From the NCBI RefSeq assembly GCF_000220395.1, contig NW_004085910.1, positions 124,001 through 188,000 on the forward strand: 64,000 bases of DNA, in the 5' to 3' direction. This DNA is from Ichthyophthirius multifiliis. Lineage: Eukaryota; Ciliophora; Oligohymenophorea; Hymenostomatida. Within the stretch, counting starts at the first letter, position 1, and the number at the start of each line of letters is the position of its first letter. Under the pieces are notes generated by a model. It worked only from the letters and a program-made list of their open reading frames with translations, was not told where the DNA came from and did not search any database. The position numbers and the translations under genes are program-made. Below are positions 1 to 11,332 of this stretch, piece after piece.

Positions 1-431
1 AATATACTAAAATTTAACTTTACGAAATGCTTATAGAAGAACTATCCAAAAATAGATAACACAAAGATTGTAAACTTGGGTTTTCTCTAAAAACATTACC
101 AAATAAATAATTTATTTTAGATTTAAGTTATTACTTAAATCCATAATCAGATCTATTTTCATTTGAATATTAAGAAAAGAAAATATATAAAGTAATGATG
201 AAGAACAATTTGTTTTGCTTCCATTAGAATATTTTTAATTTTATTTTTAAATTTATAATTTTATTAAAGAAAATTTAAGGATTTTAATAAAAATGTTATC
301 TTATCTAAGAGAAAAATTGTATTAAAAAGATTTAAAAAAAAAGAAAGTAAAAAAATAAAAAAAAAAAACGGAGATTATAAATTTTAAAACTAGAGTATCA
401 AAAAATCTAAGAAGAAATTTTAAAAATTTGA
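1..431 (+). CDS. Possible 3' part of an unknown gene, cut by the window edge
   Basis: Frame 3 is free of TGA from the left edge to a TGA at 429-431 when TAA/TAG are glutamine. The first 60 or so codons have balanced composition (Pro, Gly, Cys, Asp, His present) and read like real protein, for example KLGFSLKTLPNKQF. The later part becomes Lys/Gln/Ile-rich, and a 34-base GT...AG stretch ending near 231 could be an intron, so the C-terminus is uncertain. I do not recognise a family. A TGA-free run of this length is not rare in DNA this AT-rich, so the call rests mainly on composition. The 5' part lies outside the window. Confidence 0.4.
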
Positions 432-2958
432 ATAATAAAGAATACAATAATATTTATTAACCATATTGAAAAAAATTTAATACATAGAATTTATATTAAT
501 TTATTTCTATTATACTTTGTTATTTATAAACATTTTATAAATATAGTTTTTATTATTTTTTAAGTTCATAATAATTTCATAATGAATGTTTTTATAAAAG
601 TATTATTATTATACAATAATTATTTATTATAAATAATATGATACTAAATTTTTATTTATAGTTAGTGAGCATATATATACATAAACAATATATAAATATA
701 TCTTAAAAATATATTACTATATTTATTTCTAATATAATTTATATTATTATTTAATTTAATCTATGATTTTCTTTTGATATGTTTTAAAATAAATTATTAT
801 ATATTTTAATTAGTTAGTTATTATTATAAAAATACAAAAAAAATATTAATTAATAATATAATATTTATGTTAATATTTATTTTAGGATAAAATAAAAAAT
901 ACATATTTATAAAATTTTATAAAAAAAAAGGCTAATTATAAAAAAATCAATTATAAAAATGTTTTTTGGTAATTCTTTTTTAAGATAAAAAATTATTTAT
1001 ATACAAATTTTTAAATAGTTTGCATTATATATTTTATTTTATATATAATTTATATTAATATAACAAAAAAAAATTAAAAAAGATTTAAATAAAAATATAT
1101 AATAATAATATATATATTATTAATTTTTTATATTAATTTTATTTATATATAATAATATATTCTAATAATATGAACATTAATCGATTTCATCTATATATAA
1201 TTTACATTTAAAGATTAATATAAACTATGCAATAACTGATTTATCCAAATCTAAAGTATTATAAAAAGATTTTTATGCTAACTTTAAAATGCAAATTCTA
1301 TCTAAAACTTATTCTTTTTTTTAAAAAAAAAATTATTGAATAAAAATTAATTATTTTATTTTTCACTACAATCTTCTTGAAAACGTGTGTATATTTTAAT
1401 CAATATTATCTATTATTTTTGAAATTAACTTATACACTTTCATTTTATTTTTATTTCTATTATTTATTTATTTTAAAAAAGAAAAAAAAAATTATAAATA
1501 AATTTTTTGCCATTTATTTAATTTTACTCTATAGATATGATTTAAATTATTGCTAGCATAATATTTTTTTTGTATTAATTATTAAAAAAATATAATTTTC
1601 ATTTTAATTCAAATAAATTATTTACTTCTAAGATTCCTGTCACGATAAGGTTAATATTATTTTTAAAGATTTTATAAAGTAATTATATTTTTAATAAAAT
1701 TTAAGAAAATATGGAATATTTTACTTTACACATTAAAGTTTTTCATTTTTGAAAGCTCATTTTTTAAAAAATGTAATATTTATATGATAGGATTTAGTAA
1801 AGTATAATATAGAGAAAAAAAATATCAACTAAGCCTTTAATAAATATATTGTTTATGGGATTTTGTTTGTTTATTCATTCATTATCATTAATAATTAATA
1901 ATTAATAATTAACTTAATATTTATTTCTTTCAACGCTATTCATTAATTTACGATAAAAATCCCATATATTGTTTAGAGAATAAACCTTATTTTACTATTT
2001 ATATTCTTCGATCTAATACTAATTAATTAACCCTAATATTGTATATTTTAAACCTTTTCATAGCATTAAGTTAGTAATATTAAATCCCTTTAGCCAAATT
2101 TTTATTTTAAAATAACTATTCCAATCGCTTTTTCATCACAATAAAGAAAATAATATTCTTAGCAAATTTAAATATTTTATTTTTTATTTGTATTTATTCA
2201 ATAGATTAATATTTTTAGTGCTCTATTTTAAGTTTTTTTCAAAGTATTTTTAATATTTTTTAATTTACTCAATATTTAGGAGTTTTTTATTCAAATTAGT
2301 TTCTTTTATATTTACAAGTTATTGAAATTTCCATTTTTTTATAAAAACTTATAAAATAATTGAATTTAAGTCAGTAAAAACAAGCTTTATAAAAATTTTC
2401 AAAAGAAATGTATGGAATTCGAAAATTTTTTTTTATGAGATATAATTAAATTTAAATAATTATGGATTTTTGTTTTAGGCTATGTTATAAGTTTAATTGA
2501 GATTTAAAAATTTTTATAAATAAAAATTGTCGTATATATGGTTTAATTAGATTTTATGATGTTAACAATTCTTATTTTTTTCATTGTATATACTTTTAAT
2601 TCTTATTAATATTCTAATTTTTTTAATTTTAAAACAAGGAATATTTTTATTTTAGAAAAAAATTGTTAGAAGAAAAGAATTTTGCACATGAATTAGAAAG
2701 TTCAGTTTAATCATTATAGTGCATATATTATATGGATTTAAAAAAAACTATATCAATTTATTTTAAAAATAATTAATATTATGAGTTTAAAATAATTTCA
2801 TACAGATTTATATTTTTTTTACAATTATAGAATGACATTTTTTCAAAATAATAATTATTCTATTAATAAAACTATTTGTATAATATAATAGATATATCTC
2901 TATATCTCAATTATTTTATATAATTAATTATCAAGGCTATCTAGCAATTAAATATTTT

Positions 2959-3107
2959 AAGCCTATATTTAAATATACTATTATATTTATTGCGGCTTAC
3001 ATGGTTTCCTAAATAAATGCAGATATAATAGTAATATTAGAATAATTGAATCTTAAATCTCATTATTATTAAAAATAATATTTTATTTAAGGGTAAAATA
3101 TAGGTTT
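2959..3107. repeat. Nested inverted repeat, possible structured RNA
   Basis: Outer arms 2959-2970 and 3096-3107 pair over 12 positions with one G-T wobble and include a CC/GG core. Inner arms 2976-2986 and 3023-3033 pair over 11 positions. The inner loop (about 2991-3010) is unusually GC-rich for its surroundings. This could be a small RNA or a chance AT palindrome; I could not match it to a known RNA family. Confidence 0.35.
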
Positions 3108-3667
3108 AATGCTAACTAATTATTAATATAAATGTTAATATAATTCTAATAATAAATATAATTGTAAATTATATTTGAGTGTTATTAATAAAAATAAGAA
3201 ATATTATATTATTCTTTAAGAAAACAGAATATTAATAAAAATATTACTTTAATTTATACATCTATATATTTATAAAAAAAATAAAATATAAAATTAATAT
3301 ATTTTTTTTTTAAATGTTTTATTATAGAAATATAAGTAATTTTTTTTAAATAAATATAAATTATAATTAAAGTTTAAAATTAAAAAAAATATAAATTAAA
3401 ATTATTATAATAATATAATTTAAAAAATAAAAAATATTTAAAAATATTATTATAAATTTAATTATTTTATAATAAAAAAATATATAATGAAATAAAATAA
3501 TAATAATAAAAATAAAAAATATGTGTAGTATTTATTTAAAAATAAATATTTATAATAAGATAAAAGTTTGTAAAAAAATAATATATGAGTTAACAAAAAA
3601 TAAATTTTAAATAATAAAAATATAAAGAGAAATAATAAAATTAAGGTAATAAATTATTATTTTTATT

Positions 3668-3674
<7 letters not shown>

Positions 3675-3715
<41 letters not shown>

Positions 3716-3716
3716 A
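3675..3716. repeat. (TAAA)n microsatellite
   Basis: About ten perfect tandem copies of a four-base TAAA unit in non-coding DNA. Confidence 0.9.
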
Positions 3717-5655
3717 TTATTATAAAAATTTATAAAAAAATTTATAAAAATAAATATATAATAATTATAAAATTTATTGTAAATATAATTTTATATTAAT
3801 TTATTTTTGATTTATTTTTTATTATTTTAATAATATTTAATTAATTTTTTAAATAGTTTAATAATTTCCTATTCTTTTTCTTTGTTCAATAATATATTAT
3901 TTATTTTTTTGTTTATATATTTATTTAATTAAATTGTAATTTTTTTTTAATAATTAATGAAATCAATAGAATATTTATTTCCTTATTTATAATTTAATAA
4001 TATTAATATTAATAATTTTTATTAAAAATAATCCATATAAAAATGAATGTTTTTTTTATTAACATATATAAATTATTTTTATAAAAATTTATTGCAAATT
4101 ATAAATATATAATTTTTTTATTCAAAATTATAATTTAAAATTTTACTTATATATTTTTTTATGATTAATTCATATTTTATTATTTATAATAATATTTAAA
4201 TTATATTTAATATATTAATTTTTATTAAATTTAATTTTATATTTAAGAAAGTAAATATTTATTTTTTAGTTTCATCTAATTTAAAAAAATTTATTAATTT
4301 GATAAGATTAATGGATTAATAATTATTTTTTTGTAATAATTTTATGAAAAAATTAAAAAAAAAAATTATTCATAAAATTATTACTCAAAAGTTTTATTAA
4401 TATAATTTAAATTTTTTTTTATTTTAAATTTTTTTATTTGATATTTTTTTTTAAATTAATTATTTAATAAATAATTTTTTATTTTATTTATTGTTAAATA
4501 AACATTTTTTTGCTTAGTTAAAAAAAAATTCATAATAAAAACAAAAAATATATAAACTTAATAATATTTAAAAAAATCGAAACAACTAAAATTGCGAAAA
4601 AAATAATATATATAAATATTTATTTTTTATCAAACTTCAGAAAAAAGGTAAAAGTACATTGAAATAATTCTAAATATATATTTAATAAGATGTTATTTTA
4701 AATTTAAAATATAATTATAAATAAATAATAAAATTAATAATTAAAAATAAATAAAAATAATATATAAAAAATATATATTTTTTTTAAAAATATAATATTA
4801 AGATTTAAAAAATAATAGAACTATGAAGCAGTAGAAATATAAATACATTTACTGTTAATACAGAATATATAAAAGATAAGAATCAATAAAATTAATTTAA
4901 TTTGATTTATATTATTAATATTATATTTATTTATATATATATATATATATTTTGTTATATATTTAATAACTTTTATTATATCTATTATAATTTTTAATAA
5001 ATTTTTTATTAAAATTTTTAAATAAATATTATTCTATAAAAAGTTAGAAGTTTTAATTATTTTTTATATAAAAAAAAAGCAAATAAATATAATTATTAAA
5101 ATTATTATATATTTATTATAATCTAAAATCATATTATTGCAAATACAATAATGATACAAATGTTTAACATAGATAAATAAAAATAATTTTATTTTATAAC
5201 ATAAATATTAAAATATGAAAATAATTTATATATAAAAAAAACTTTTATTAATAACATTATTTTATATATATTATAAAAAAATAACAAAAAAATATAATTC
5301 ATAAAATTTAGAAAAAAAAATTATTAAAAATAATTAAAAATATTAATTAATAAATAAATTATATAAAATTTTATTATATAAATAAATATAATAGAAAAAA
5401 ATCATATTTTAATATGTTAAAAAATATATTAATAAAATATTTACAAAATTATTAATATATAAAAAAAAAAATAGAATATTTAAAAAAAAAAAAAATTATA
5501 ATTATATAATTAATTGAAATAATTTATTTTAAAAATAAAATAAAATAAATTACATAATATATATATAAAATTTATTAAAATTTTCAATTAAATTAATAGT
5601 TAAAATTAAATTAATACAAAATAAAAAATATAAAAAAAAATTAAAAAAAAAAAAG

Positions 5656-5751
5656 ATGGTGAAAAATATTTAATATAATAAAAAATAAAAAAAATATAAT
5701 AAAGAAAAAAAATAAGAATTAAATGTTAATAAAAATAATAAAAAAGATTAA

Positions 5752-5791
<40 letters not shown>

Positions 5792-8756
5792 ATAATAATA
5801 AAAATAACAATAATAATATTATTAATAATTGCATTAATAATACTAATACTTACAAATCTAATTTTATTTATAATAAAAGTAATTAAAATCTATTAAATTT
5901 ACTTGAAAAAGCACATAAACTTTATCAAGAAAATGTAAAAATTTAGAATTATATTTTAACTAATATAATTTTTTTATTATAGGCAAAAAATTAATTAGAA
6001 AAGTATAGACTTGGAAAATCTGATGAATAATGGATGAGAAAAATAATGACCGAAGGCACTTTAAAGGATAAAATATCCGCTTTACAAATATATATCCGTG
6101 ATAATCCTAAAACAACTATTCCTGCTATATAAAATCTCATAAAATTTGTAAAAAAATAATAGTTAAAAAAATTATAAATATTAAAGGCGGAAACAAAATC
6201 TAAAAAAGATGCAATATTATGCTATAATGCATTAAAAATGCTTTTTTCAAGTAATTTAATGCCCGATTATGAACTAAAAACATTTTTTTAAAATGCAATA
6301 AACAAAAAAGATTTTACTGATAAAGAATTAATTGATTATTATTTCGAACATCAATTAAAGCAAATCTATTATTTATTTATAAATAAAATAATTGAACAAT
6401 TAAATGATAATTTATCTTTTTTTAGAAAAGCATTGGTTTAAATTCTTATTGAAATTTTATTTGCCAGAAGTGAATATTAAGAAGTAAATATAAAAAAAAT
6501 TTATTTATATAGTTAATATATAAAGATGGTTCTTGAATCATTGTTAAATAAATTTGGAGATAATGATAAATAAATAGTTACTTTATTAAACTAAAATTTA
6601 GGAAAAATAATATAAGTAATATATTTTATTTATGCTATTTATTTATATTGTATTTAGAAAAAGAGTTCTTTAATATTGCCTTTAATTAAGGAAATAGAGA
6701 GAATTATTTTTAGACCTAACATTAATATTTAAGCATAGTTTTATATAATTAATTTTATTAATACTATAGATTACAAAAATATTGTATATCTAAAAATTAT
6801 TATGATATTATATTTAAATAATTATATTTTAATTTTTATAGTAAGAAGACATTCTCAAAGAAATAATAAAATTTTTCTTTTTATTATTTTAGAAAATGGT
6901 TGAAAAATTAACAGATAACCTTTTATCATCAAAAATATTAAACTAAATTTTAAGAGGAATAAATAAAATATTTCCTCGTACAAAGCAAAATGTAAAAAAA
7001 AAATATATATATAACTTATTCATATTATTTATGACTATAAATTCCTATAATATTTTTTTTAAAAATTAATCAAAAAAAACACTTATCCATTTTTTTGCTT
7101 TTTATATTTGTTTGAGTTTTTTTTAATAAAAAAAAACAATGTGAATAAATAACATATTAAAATAAATAAATTTTTTATTAAAAAGTTCTAATTATTCAAA
7201 GATTACTTTAATTAACAAATAAATTAACTTTTCAATTTAGTACATAAAACAACTAATATAAAGATTAAAATTTAAACTCTTTTATTTATATTTTAAGTGG
7301 AAAATTAAGAAAATAATTTATCAGATCGATATTACAGGGTACTTTATGAAATTTTATAAGATTAATAAATCACTCATTCATCATAAACTGAGTTATTTTT
7401 TGACTTGCTTTATTTTTCTATAAAAACTGATTCCAATGTTATAAGGATAAAAAGTTTCGTTAAAAGATTATTATAGGTAAAATAAAAAAATTAATTAATA
7501 ATATAAAAATAAAAATAAAAATAGTTAGCAATACATTGTGAAAATCCATTCACAATAACATCATTAATATTTTTAGGTAAAATATTAAAGGTACATTCAA
7601 CATTAAAAACAATGATTAACTAAGGTGAAAATTTTTTAGAAGATACAGAAGAAAAATTTAAAGGTATAGTATCGGAATAAGAAGATATAGAAAAAGTAGA
7701 GAATGAAAAAAATAAACAAAATAAATCCCTTTAATAAAATGAATAATATGAATATGACCCTTTCAAAAGAGAACCAAAATATTCAAAATGTGAAAATTCA
7801 TGCTTATGGGAATTGTATGTTTTATTAAGACATAGCCATCCTACAATAAGAAGATTCACTGAAATTTTACTATAATAGAATTAATAAATAGAATACAAAG
7901 GAAACCCTTTATTGGACTTTACAACAGCAAATTTTTTGGATAGATTTTCATTTAAAAATGCCAAAAAGAAGGAATCTTCTGGATTAAAAAATTTGAAGGC
8001 AAAAGGAAAAATAAGAATGTCTAAATTAGAACAAGCTTTATAAGTTGAAGATTTCATGAAAAAAGACCAGAAAAAAGTGAGGGAAGAAGAAAAATATTTT
8101 ATGAAATATTTTTAATAAAAATTACAAAAAAGAGAAGGTTTAGCAGAAAAAATAGCAAAAAAAAATAAAAAGATGAAAATTTTGAAGGAGATGTTGATGC
8201 TGAAATAGATAATTATGTTGATTAGTTAGCTTAAGATTAGTTAAACAGCGACTTTTATGATTAAGATTAAGATGAAGATATTGAATATTCAGTTTCAAAA
8301 GATAATAATAAAGGTTAAGAATCTTAGCTGGACGATGATTAATATATAAGTTAGGAAGAAAATTAAAGTTAGTTTGATAATGAAGACGATAACTTTTATG
8401 ATGAATACTAATTAAATAAAGATTAATTAGATGAAGATGACTATGAAGATATTGACAGCGAAGAATTAGGTTTATTTTTATATTTTTATATTTTTATTTA
8501 TTATTAATTTTTAGGGGATATAGGTAACTTAGAAAATTAATTAGAAGAAGAAGAATTAAAAATGGGAATAGATGGTGATTATGAAGAAGATGATGATATT
8601 GAAGATTTTGAAACTTTGTTACGAAAAGCAGGTAAAAAAGATGATGATTATTATGTTAATGAAAAAAATAATTTCCTTAATAATAAGAAAAAGACAATTA
8701 AAAAATAAAAAAATAAATTTAATAAAATTAATAATTAAAAAAAAAAAAAGAAATGA
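5656..8756 (+). CDS. CEBPZ/Noc1 (Mak21) family ribosome biogenesis factor
   Basis: CBF/Mak21-family protein. Family knowledge: it is nucleolar and works with Noc2 in early 60S pre-ribosome assembly. Diagnostic segments are GINKIFPRT (about 6955-6990), SDRYYRVLYE (about 7319-7348), ENSCLWELYVLLRHSHPTIR (about 7789-7848) and NPLLDFTTANFLDRFSF (about 7900-7950). These are followed by the family's Asp/Glu-rich tail. The start is the first ATG of the open frame, followed by Asn/Gln-rich low-complexity sequence, so the true start could lie slightly downstream. I see several short introns, for example 5935-5982, about 6616-6657 and 8470-8514, plus a long one of about 250 bases after 6992. The frame shifts by one base at the nine-A run 8157-8165, between the conserved core and the acidic tail. 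The phase across the long intron is also unclear. TGA stop at 8754-8756. Confidence 0.85.
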
Positions 8757-10103
8757 AAATGAAAATTATTTTAAATATTATATTTTATTTAAAAATAATT
8801 ATGTTGATAACATTTTTTATGTTTGCAAATAATAATAAATCTTAAAATAAAAAAATATATATTTTGAAAAAATTTATGTAGTTAATATTGATATTATTAA
8901 AATAATAAGAGTTATTATCATCAAAAGTATAATTTAAATAAATATTTTTTATGTATTGTAAGTTTGTATTTAATTTAAATTATAAGATTCTTGTTAAAAT
9001 TAAAATTAAATTATAATAAAAACTTCAATATTTTTAACAAACCAATATTTGATAAATATATAAATTTAGAAAAATTAAATTATTTATTAATAATATATAA
9101 AATTCTATATTATATTAAAATATAAAATTTATAAATAATTATAAAATAATAATAATAACAAAATAAGTAATTATATCAATTTTTATAATTAAGTTTATTA
9201 ATAAAATTACAAAATTTCAATTATATTATTATAAATTATGATTTATATTTAATATAAAAGTAAATAAATAGAAAGTTTTAAAAATTGAATGTTAAACTTA
9301 AAAAATATTTTTTATAATATATATATATATTTTTAGTAAAAAATTAAAAAATCTTATAAACATCTATAAATTATTTATATAAAAAAATAGATTTATAACA
9401 ATTTTTTATTATTAATTTGTTACAAAATAAAATATATATAAAAAAAAAAAAAATATTTAGATAATTTTTAAAATAGTTACAAAATATATTATAATAATTG
9501 ATAAAATAAAATAATTATAAAAAAATAAATCATTAAATATTATTTATTAAATAAAATAAAAATAATATATATGATTTTAAAAAAAATATTTTATTTATTT
9601 ATTTATTTATTTAATAATATTTTATATTAAAATATCAAATAAAAGAAAAATTATAATATTAAATTACGGTAATCAACATAAACAAAGATTCTACCCTTTT
9701 AATTAAATCAAACTAAAAATATAAAAAAAAATATTAATTTTTAGTAATAACTATCTTCTTAGTTTTTATTTTAATATAAAAAATATATTAAAACCAATAT
9801 TTGTATTAAAATACATTCCGCTTTCGAAAGTTTATAAATATGATTATCTTATTTTTATTTTAATTTGAAATAAATATATTTCAGTTTATTTTTTAAAATA
9901 ATTGTTTTAAATAATTTTTTTTTTATATAATTTATATTTATATATAAAGTATTATTTAAAAATTACTTTAAAATTTTAATTTTTATTTTAAATTGAATAA
10001 ATTTTATAAACTCTTTTGATTTTAATATTAAAAATTTTTAAATTAATTTTATTAAAATAATAATTTTAGATTAATTAATTTATATTCATTTAAATAATGC
10101 AAA
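8757..10103. other. AT-rich intergenic region
   Basis: Lies between the convergent CEBPZ-like and prenyltransferase genes, so it should hold both 3' ends. Near-pure A/T with a short (TTTA)n tract around 9592-9612. No protein-coding frame or RNA gene is visible. I looked here for a SECIS-like element for the minus-strand gene and found none. Confidence 0.6.
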
Positions 10104-11165
10104 TCATATGTTTAAAAAATATAAAAAGAAATCAAAATTAGACGTTAGAGAGAGTATGTTTTTTTTACATAACAAAATATAATCAATTTCGTCTTAAGAT
10201 TAAATTAAATTAAATAAAATTAATCCGATAAAGCTATGATGAGTATGTATTGGATCTGGATGTTTACTACTAGGATATTTCATAAATCCTAATCCTTTAT
10301 ATTCACATAATTTAATAAACTATCCTAAATTATTTCCTTAAATTAATTAATCACAACCTAAAATATATAAACTAACTCCTACCCAACATGAATATCAGCT
10401 GTCAGGTTATTTATTTACTCTTCCATTAAAACCTGTTATATTTTCAGATTCACTGATTTAAATATATCTATTCATTAGCCAATTTATAATTTAAGTTTTT
10501 AAAGGCAAAGAATCTAACTTTTGTAAAATTTTTAAACTTGCTAACCCACAAAAAGTGGCTCCTCCATGACTTTCTAATCCTGGTTGAAGCCCAAAAGCAC
10601 CATTTGCTTAATTTTAGCATTACAGTATATATTCTAAAGCCTTTTAAGTATTAATATATGAGAAATCATTTAATAAAACACATATTACTAGTGCTGAATA
10701 TGTAAAACGGATATCACTTTCTTCTTCGAATTCGAAGCTTTTAAATTCACCTGTTTCAGTTTATAGTCTTCTTATATTTTCCAATATAAAATCTTTGTTT
10801 ATCTTTTATAAGTCATCTCCAAGTATTTTTAATGATATAAGTGCACATTATGTATATACGATATTGTAATATTCGGGTATTTAGTTTATTTCTTAACGAG
10901 GAAAATTGAGACTACCTATAAAGCCTCCATATTTGATGCTATTTTTAGCATTTTATATTTATAATTAATATATCCAATTTTTTAATTCTTCTTTTTTTTA
11001 AAGAGTTAATACTTCATCTATACCATCTAATAAATCTATTGTGTTTAAAAGAAAAAATATAACATATATTTTTTATGAATCAAACTCTTAGAATTTTTGT
11101 TCAGTCAGTAATTAATGTTATAGTGATTTTAAATGAGAAGATTTATCAAATTTTAATATTTACAT
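10104..11165 (-). CDS. Protein geranylgeranyltransferase type I, beta subunit, with an in-frame TGA at codon 257
   Basis: Intronless frame of 353 codons plus stop. It would attach geranylgeranyl to CaaX cysteines of Rho/Rab-type GTPases as a heterodimer with an alpha subunit. Prenyltransferase features: KYGGFIGSLNFPR at about codon 80, PGLESHGGATFCGLASL in the middle, GFNGRVNKQPDS before the zinc site, and HPDPIHTHHSF near the end. The known zinc ligands of mammalian GGTase-I beta are Asp269, Cys271 and His321. Here Asp is codon 255 and His codon 307, exactly the same spacing. Codon 257, where Cys is expected, is TGA (10395-10397 on the plus strand). It is the only internal TGA, and homology continues for about 50 codons beyond it to the His ligand, before the terminal TGA (10104-10106). 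Options are recoding (Sec or Cys), a nonsense mutation, or a base error. The start ATG is 167 bp from the divergent gene at 11333. Confidence 0.9.
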
Positions 11166-11332
11166 TTTTTTGACTTAAAAAGTTATATATAAAATATATT
11201 TTTTCAATCTTTTCCTTTTAAATATTTTATTTTTGTATAAAACTATATTATATATTTAAAATAAAATTATATTATATATGAGTATAATTTTTTTGTTATA
11301 AAAAAAAAATATATATAGATATAAATTAAAAA
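11166..11332. promoter_or_regulatory. Short divergent intergenic region
   Basis: Only 167 bp separates the ATGs of the minus-strand prenyltransferase gene and the plus-strand membrane-protein gene, so both promoters must lie here or overlap the genes. The sequence is A/T homopolymers and TATA-like tracts; no specific element can be assigned. Confidence 0.5.

Larger units (their letters stand above)
432..5655. other. Long AT-rich non-coding stretch
   Basis: No frame in the ciliate code shows a convincing protein. The DNA is almost pure A/T with many homopolymers. Items that stand out are an inverted repeat at 1855-1864/1956-1965, a nested hairpin at 2959-3107 with a GC-richer loop, a (TAAA)n tract near 3675-3716 and a (TA)n tract near 4937-4952. 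No tRNA-like cloverleaf or rRNA segment was seen. Confidence 0.6.

Noticed and set aside
5755-5782. (AAT)n tract as a non-coding microsatellite
   Set aside because: It lies inside the open frame of the CEBPZ-like gene and encodes a poly-Asn run.
8572-8832. Separate small Lys-rich gene
   Set aside because: Out-of-frame shadow of the acidic C-terminal tail of the CEBPZ-like gene.
9700-10103. SECIS element for the TGA-containing prenyltransferase gene
   Set aside because: I found no ATGA...AA...TGA core with plausible stems in the minus-strand 3' flank. By-eye search only, so absence is not proven.
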